The notes beneath the pieces are model-generated. The model was not told the origin of the DNA and searched no databases. It was given only the letters and a program-made list of their open reading frames with translations. A stretch of DNA of 64,000 nucleotides from Glacieibacterium sp965200405 (GTDB taxonomy: Bacteria > Pseudomonadota > Alphaproteobacteria > Sphingomonadales > Sphingomonadaceae). The DNA lies in contig NZ_OZ241356.1 of NCBI RefSeq assembly GCF_965200405.1, forward strand, positions 2,852,001 to 2,916,000, in the 5' to 3' direction. A program made the position numbers and the translations under genes. Below, one piece after another: positions 59,831 through 64,000 of this stretch (its first letter is position 1; each line of letters begins with the position of its first letter).

Positions 59831-60637
59831 CTAGGCCGAAGCGACAATGCGCCGTTCGCCAGCCCGCAGCAGAGCCGCCATGAACAGAGCGAACAGGCTC
59901 AGGCCGAACAGCTCCCAGTACCAATACCATTCGGCGTGTCCGACGAGGCAGAACAACGGGATCGCCAGCGTGCGGCCGTTGGCGCTGACCGGCGTCAGGG
60001 CGCGCAGCAGCGGTGCGGTGGCGGCGAAGTAGCGGGATTGTGCGGCGGCATTGCCGGCGAGCGCCCGGTCGATGTCGCGCGCCCGGCTGCCCAGCGCGCG
60101 CTCCATGGCGTTGTGCCCGCGCTCGATCCAATGTCCGGTGGTGCGGCGGGGTTGCGGGACGAACTCGCCCCGGGCGCGGCGCTTCCACGCTTCGCGCTCG
60201 CCCTCGTACCAGGCGGCCTGGACGGCATGGGCGGCACCGGCGGTCAATGCCAGCGCCAGCTTGGCCTGCCAGTCGGGGAAGCTGATCGCCACCGGGATCA
60301 GGACCGCGAAGAACGCCAGATAGTCGCAGACGCCGTCCATGACCCGGCCGAACGCCGTCGCCTTGCCGGTCGCCCGCGCCAGTTGTCCGTCGAGGCCGTC
60401 GCAGATATGCCAGCCGCACATCAGTAGGAAGCCGAGCAGCACCCATAGCGGCTCGCGCCAGTGGTAATAGGCTGCCCCCGACAGGAAGGCGCAGCCGAGG
60501 CCGGTCAGCGATACCGCATTGGGGTGGATGCCGAGCCGCACCGCGACGGGCAACAGCGTCGCGCTCAACCGATGGATGACGAAGCGGTTGGTCAGGTCCT
60601 CGATCTGTACGGGACGGGCTTCGGGGGTGGGGCGCAC
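59831..60637 (-). CDS. CDP-alcohol phosphatidyltransferase family protein
   Basis: A 268-aa membrane enzyme with the complete motif: ICDGLDGQLARATGKATAFG then RVMDGVCDYL (Asp80, Asp83, Gly84, Ala87, Arg88, Gly97, Asp101, Asp105). Several helices follow, and a polar insertion (EGEREAWKRRARGEFVPQP) lies mid-chain. The acceptor alcohol is not evident. It starts at GTG 60637 and is followed 47 bp later by the coiled-coil protein, possibly as one operon. It differs from the fusion at 3588-4886, whose motif is atypical. Confidence 0.87.
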   Translation of the reverse strand: MRPTPEARPVQIEDLTNRFVIHRLSATLLPVAVRLGIHPNAVSLTGLGCAFLSGAAYYHWREPLWVLLGFLLMCGWHICDGLDGQLARATGKATAFGRVMDGVCDYLAFFAVLIPVAISFPDWQAKLALALTAGAAHAVQAAWYEGEREAWKRRARGEFVPQPRRTTGHWIERGHNAMERALGSRARDIDRALAGNAAAQSRYFAATAPLLRALTPVSANGRTLAIPLFCLVGHAEWYWYWELFGLSLFALFMAALLRAGERRIVASA

Positions 60638-60720
60638 GCGTCAGGCGTAGGGCCGGCCCGCGGCGCTGGCAAGCAAGCGCGCGAAAGCCGTATTCACAAG
60701 CTGTTCAGTGCGCCTTACCT

Positions 60721-61035
60721 ATGCAAAACGATGTAGCTTACGACATTGGAAAGTTGTTGCGCCCGCTTGTCCTCCTCTTTGCCGTCTTCGTGGCGGCCGC
60801 CGCTCCGGTTGGTGCCCAGCGCCAGCCGCCGGTCGTGGGAGTCGGCGTGGCGCTCAAGAGCTATAGCGAGATCAAGGCGATGACCGACGCGCGCATCGGC
60901 GGGCGGCTGATCGGCAGCGACTTCGATCCGGACACCTTTACTTATCAAATGCGCTATATGCGCGGCACCGGCATCATCGACGTCCTTGTCGATGCCCGGA
61001 CGGGCAAGATCCTTGGCGGTCGGGAGAGTATGTAG
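60721..61035 (+). CDS. PepSY-like periplasmic protein
   Basis: A 104-aa protein. The hydrophobic LVLLFAVFVAAAAPVGAQ is a signal peptide or anchor. The mature part, IKAMTDARIGGRLIGSDFDP, TFTYQMRYMRGTGIIDVLVD and ARTGKILGGRESM, matches the short PepSY pattern (DARIGGxxxG...VDARTGKIL). Such proteins often sit in front of PhoP/PhoQ-type pairs and may tune the sensor from the periplasm. ATG 60721 is used, but a -35/-10-like pair at about 60691-60719 would place the transcript start past it, so the true start could be a few codons later. It overlaps the regulator by 1 bp. Confidence 0.75.
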   Translation: MQNDVAYDIGKLLRPLVLLFAVFVAAAAPVGAQRQPPVVGVGVALKSYSEIKAMTDARIGGRLIGSDFDPDTFTYQMRYMRGTGIIDVLVDARTGKILGGRESM

Positions 61036-61694
61036 TGCGAGTACTGGTTGTCGAGGATGAGCCTAACCTGTTGCGCCAGCTGAAGTCGGCGCTGGAAGGT
61101 GCGGGCTATGCGGTCGACACCGCCGCGGACGGCGAGGACGCGCATTACCTCGGCTCGACCGAGAATTACGACGCGGTCATCCTCGACCTCGGCCTGCCCG
61201 AGATCGACGGGCTGACCGTGCTCGACCGCTGGCGCAAGGAGGGTCGCACGGCCCCGGTGCTGGTGCTGACGGCGCGCGACAGCTGGTCCGACAAGGTTGC
61301 CGGACTCGATGCCGGTGCCGACGATTACCTCGCCAAGCCGTTTCAGACCGAGGAACTGATCGCCCGGCTGCGCGCGCTGATCCGGCGTTCGACGGGCAAT
61401 GCCTCGTCTGAGCTGATCGCGGGCGACGTCCGGCTCGACACCCGCTCGGGCCGCGTCACGCTGGCCGGCGATCCGGTCAAGCTGACGGCGCAGGAGTTCA
61501 AGCTGCTCAGCTACCTCATGCACCACAAGGGCAAGGTGGTCAGCCGCACCGAGCTGATCGAGCATATCTACGACCAGGACTTCGACCGCGACTCGAACAC
61601 CATCGAGGTGTTCATCACCCGCATCCGCAAGAAGCTCGGCGCCGACCTGATCAGCACGACCCGCGGGTTGGGCTATAGCCTCGAAGTTGTCTGA
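61035..61694 (+). CDS. OmpR/PhoP-family response regulator
   Basis: A 219-aa regulator. Receiver domain: VVEDEPNLL, phospho-acceptor Asp51 (AVILDLGLPEIDGL), VLTARDSW and Lys100 (DDYLAKPFQTEEL). Winged-helix DNA-binding domain from about residue 125: LTAQEFKLLSYLMHHKGKVV and NTIEVFITRIRKKLGADLIS with RGLGYSL at the end. It is closest in tone to PhoP. The start is GTG, overlapping the PepSY-like stop; its stop overlaps the kinase start, so all three genes are coupled. Confidence 0.95.
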   Translation: MRVLVVEDEPNLLRQLKSALEGAGYAVDTAADGEDAHYLGSTENYDAVILDLGLPEIDGLTVLDRWRKEGRTAPVLVLTARDSWSDKVAGLDAGADDYLAKPFQTEELIARLRALIRRSTGNASSELIAGDVRLDTRSGRVTLAGDPVKLTAQEFKLLSYLMHHKGKVVSRTELIEHIYDQDFDRDSNTIEVFITRIRKKLGADLISTTRGLGYSLEVV

Positions 61695-63069
61695 GCCGGC
61701 CGTAGCCAGGGCGGAGGTCGTCCGGGCGCACCATGCGAGGTCGCTGACCCAGCGCATGATCCTGCTGGCGGCGGCGTGGATCGTGCCGCTGCTGCTGATC
61801 GGCGGCTATGCCCTCGACCGGGTGCTGACAACCGCGATCACTCGCAATTTCGACAGCCAGCTCGACCTCGCGCTGACCGCGATGATCGCCGCGGCGGATG
61901 TCGGGCCGGCCGGGGAGGTGCGCTTCACCCGCCCGCTCGGCGATCAGCGCTTTTTCGAGCCGCAGTCGGGGCTGTACTGGCAGGTCTCGACGCCCGGGCA
62001 GGATGCGTTCCGCTCGCGCTCGCTGTGGGACCGCTCGCTGGTGCCGGACCTGACGCGGGACTGCCGCAACCTGTGCCGCTCCAACAGCAAGCGCTTCAAG
62101 GACGAGCCGTTGCGCGTCGTCGAGCGCGACCAGTCGCTGCCCGGCGACAAGACGCGCTTTCACTTCATGGTGGCGCAAAGCACCGCCGACCTCGATGCGC
62201 AGGTCAGGTCGCTGCGCTCGACGCTGCTCACGGCGCTGTCGATCCTCGGGCTGGGGCTGCTGTTCCTGGCGGGGCTGCAGTCGACCTATGGCCTGTCGCC
62301 GCTGCGGCGGGTGAGCCGGGCGATCGCGGCGATCCGCTCCGGCACCGCGACCCGCGTGCCCGACGATTTTCCGCGCGAGATCAGCCCGCTGGTCGCCGAG
62401 CTCAACGAGTTGCTGGCGCACAACGAGGAGCAGGCGGAGGCGGCGCGTCGCCACGCCGGCAATCTCGCGCATGCGCTCAAGACGCCGATGAGCGTGCTGA
62501 TCGGCGAGGCGCGCGGGCAGGGTGGCGAGCTGGCGGATACCGTCACCGCCCAAACCGCGATCATGCGCCGCCACGTCGATCATCATTTGGCCCGCGCCCG
62601 CGCCGTCGGCCGCCGCGCCGCCAGCGCCTCGCGCGCCGAGGTGTGGCCGGCATTGGAGGGTGTGGCGCGGACCATCGCCCGCATCAACGTCGACCGCGAC
62701 GTCGTCATCGACCTCGACGGCAACAAGACGCTGGCCTTCCGCGGCGAGCGCCAGGACCTCGAGGAGATGCTCGGCAATCTGCTGGAGAACGCCGCGCTGT
62801 ACGGCAGCGGCCGGGTCTTCGTCACCGTCGGCGGCGACAAGCAGATGGTCGAGCTGCTGATCGAGGACGATGGCCCCGGCATTCCGCTGGAGGAGCGCGA
62901 GCGCCTGTTCGAGCGTGGCGCCCGCCTGGATACCGCGATGCCCGGCACCGGCCTCGGCCTGGCGATCGTCCGCGATGTCGCCGAGATCTACGGCGGCACC
63001 GTCAGCCTGGGCGAGAGCGAGGACCTCGGCGGCCTCGCGGTGACGCTGAGGCTACCAGCCGCCGCCTGA
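61687..63069 (+). CDS. Sensor histidine kinase (PhoQ-like)
   Basis: A 460-aa kinase. Membrane helices at about 24-46 and 180-198 enclose a sensor region of about 130 residues with two Cys (DCRNLCRSNSKRF). HAMP is followed by the dimerisation helix with His262 in NLAHALKTPMSVL, a HALKTP version of the usual HExxTP. The ATPase has LEEMLGNLLENAALYG, EDDGPGIPLEERERLFERG and GTGLGLAIVRDVAEIYGG. The start is TTG 61687, overlapping the regulator by 8 bp. The ligand is unknown. Confidence 0.93.
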   Translation: MSEPAVARAEVVRAHHARSLTQRMILLAAAWIVPLLLIGGYALDRVLTTAITRNFDSQLDLALTAMIAAADVGPAGEVRFTRPLGDQRFFEPQSGLYWQVSTPGQDAFRSRSLWDRSLVPDLTRDCRNLCRSNSKRFKDEPLRVVERDQSLPGDKTRFHFMVAQSTADLDAQVRSLRSTLLTALSILGLGLLFLAGLQSTYGLSPLRRVSRAIAAIRSGTATRVPDDFPREISPLVAELNELLAHNEEQAEAARRHAGNLAHALKTPMSVLIGEARGQGGELADTVTAQTAIMRRHVDHHLARARAVGRRAASASRAEVWPALEGVARTIARINVDRDVVIDLDGNKTLAFRGERQDLEEMLGNLLENAALYGSGRVFVTVGGDKQMVELLIEDDGPGIPLEERERLFERGARLDTAMPGTGLGLAIVRDVAEIYGGTVSLGESEDLGGLAVTLRLPAAA

Positions 63070-63077
63070 ACTCCGCC

Positions 63078-63872
63078 TCAGCGCGCCACCGCCCGCGTGT
63101 ACAGGTGCCAGGTCGCATAGCCGAGCACCGGCAGCACGACCATCAACCCGACGAACAGCGGAATGCTGCCCAGCGCCAATAACAGCGCCACCGTGCCGCC
63201 CCAGCGGATCATCGTCCCCGGATTGCGGCGGAAGGCGGCGACAGAGGTCGCGACCGCTTCGAGCGGATCGACCGCCCGGCCGCCCCGCGCCGTGTCGACC
63301 AGCATCGGGAACGACATCGCCGAGACGCTGAGGGTCACCACCGCGAACACCGCACCGACCAGATTGCCGACGACGATCATCGTCCAGCCCTGCGGCGTGG
63401 CGAACAGGTCGTTGATGAACTGCGCCGGCGACGACGGCCCCAAGGTGCCGAGGGTGCGCGTGTAGATCGCCCAGGCGGCGCCCAGCCAGGCGAGGAACAG
63501 CACCGCCAACATGCCGGTCAGCGCGATCAGGCCCATGCGATTGGCGCCTTTCAGCGGATCGACGAAATGCAGCCAGCTCGCATCCTCGCCATTCTCGCGT
63601 CGCCGCGCCAGTTCGTAGAAGCCGGTGGCGACGACCGGCCCGAGGATCGACAATCCCGCGACCATCGGAAAGACCAGCGGAAACAGTTGCGCATTGAAGG
63701 CGAAGGCGCTCGCGAGCACACCGACGAGCGGATAGATCAGCGGCAACAAAACCAGGTCGCCGCGCTTCTCCTTGAAGTCGGCCCAGCCTTCTCGAAGCGC
63801 CCAGTCGACATCGGCACTGCCGATCGTTCGAACCTGAGCCGGTGTCACCGCATCGACCATCGTCTGAGCCAT
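63078..63872 (-). CDS. DUF2189 integral membrane protein
   Basis: A 264-aa protein with about six membrane helices. RTIGSADVDWALREGWADFK, YPLVGVLASAFAFNAQLFPL, GLSILGPVVATGFYELARRR and PMLVDTARGGRAVDPLEAVA are DUF2189 landmarks. Function unknown; homologues are often near respiratory oxidase genes in alphaproteobacteria. The ATG at 63872 (MAQTMVDAVTPAQ) has GGAG seven bases upstream. It converges with the kinase gene, 8 bp apart. Confidence 0.9.
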   Translation of the reverse strand: MAQTMVDAVTPAQVRTIGSADVDWALREGWADFKEKRGDLVLLPLIYPLVGVLASAFAFNAQLFPLVFPMVAGLSILGPVVATGFYELARRRENGEDASWLHFVDPLKGANRMGLIALTGMLAVLFLAWLGAAWAIYTRTLGTLGPSSPAQFINDLFATPQGWTMIVVGNLVGAVFAVVTLSVSAMSFPMLVDTARGGRAVDPLEAVATSVAAFRRNPGTMIRWGGTVALLLALGSIPLFVGLMVVLPVLGYATWHLYTRAVAR

Positions 63873-63927
63873 GCCGTTACTCCACTTCTTGAAGTGTCGC
63901 GCCAGTCTAACCCAGCTTTGCACCTTG

Positions 63928-63940
63928 GCCAAGTCTTGGC
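63928..63940. promoter_or_regulatory. Short palindrome upstream of the DUF2189 gene
   Basis: GCCAAG-T-CTTGGC (63928-63940) is a perfect 6-1-6 inverted repeat, overlapping CTTGGCCAAG (63924-63933). It lies about 60 bp upstream of the DUF2189 start, so it could be an operator. No regulator can be assigned. Confidence 0.3.
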
Positions 63941-64000
63941 AACCTGTCTCAAATCATCATGGCATTGCGACATGTCGCCCCGTTACGGGTACGACACAAA

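Noticed and set aside
59783..60446. Long N-terminal extension of the 698-aa coiled-coil protein
   Set aside because: The extension lies antiparallel-free in the same strand but wholly inside the CDP-alcohol phosphotransferase gene in another frame; MSDDFAETT at 59783 is the natural start ahead of the membrane helices.

Overview
The window is 64 kb of dense, GC-rich bacterial chromosome. It looks alphaproteobacterial and most like a sphingomonad (order Sphingomonadales). The reasons are gene order and family content: zapA, 6S RNA and 5-formyl-THF cyclo-ligase in a row; a nuoA-N operon running into birA, coaX, rnj and a DUF1467 gene; DUF2842, DUF1328, DUF3775 and DUF2189 proteins; a perfect TTAA-N7-TTAA CtrA-type box; and frequent ATGA/GTGA gene overlaps with many GTG/TTG starts. 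Species cannot be fixed from sequence reading alone. I saw no phage, insertion sequence, CRISPR array or plasmid functions.

Layout. 1-8.5 kb: the 5' end of an ABC exporter, an intracellular PHA depolymerase, an ABC-F ATPase, a two-gene inositol-lipid unit (CDP-alcohol phosphotransferase fusion plus inositol-3-phosphate synthase), then nitronate monooxygenase and isoaspartyl peptidase. 8.5-13.6 kb: elongator tRNA-Met inside a perfect 15-bp inverted repeat, a secreted protein, an IPNS-like oxygenase, and a cassette of acyl carrier protein, AMP-forming ligase and PLP decarboxylase of the exosortase-A-associated type. 13.7-17.8 kb: truA, fmt, recR, def and a D-threonine-aldolase-like enzyme. 17.9-23.7 kb: a signalling island with a GGDEF protein, an EAL protein, a TPR sensor kinase with a pseudo-receiver, and a single-domain response regulator. 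23.8-28.9 kb: two paralogous beta-helix proteins flanking glutaryl-CoA dehydrogenase, then a TesB thioesterase.

29-39 kb: DUF1328, tRNA-Asp, then a minus-strand run (small coiled-coil protein, zapA, 6S RNA, formyl-THF cyclo-ligase, DUF2842, chorismate mutase). A plus-strand central-carbon run follows: tkt, gap, pgk, an unknown 110-aa gene, class I aldolase, thiE, efp and suhB. 39-57.5 kb: the complete 14-gene NADH:quinone oxidoreductase operon, with an NTF2-like gene inserted between nuoD and nuoE, continuing into birA, coaX, rnj and DUF1467. 57.5-64 kb: a long palindromic repeat, a 698-aa membrane coiled-coil protein, a second CDP-alcohol phosphotransferase, a PepSY-like protein with an OmpR/PhoQ-type two-component pair, and a DUF2189 membrane protein.

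Most of the window is housekeeping: respiration, lower glycolysis, translation, RNA processing and cofactors. The parts most likely to hold something new are the ACP/ligase/decarboxylase/oxygenase cassette, the tRNA-Met flanking repeat, the NTF2-like gene inside the complex I operon, the atypical CDP-alcohol phosphotransferase fusion, and the beta-helix pair. All functional calls come from reading motifs and gene order; no database search was run.
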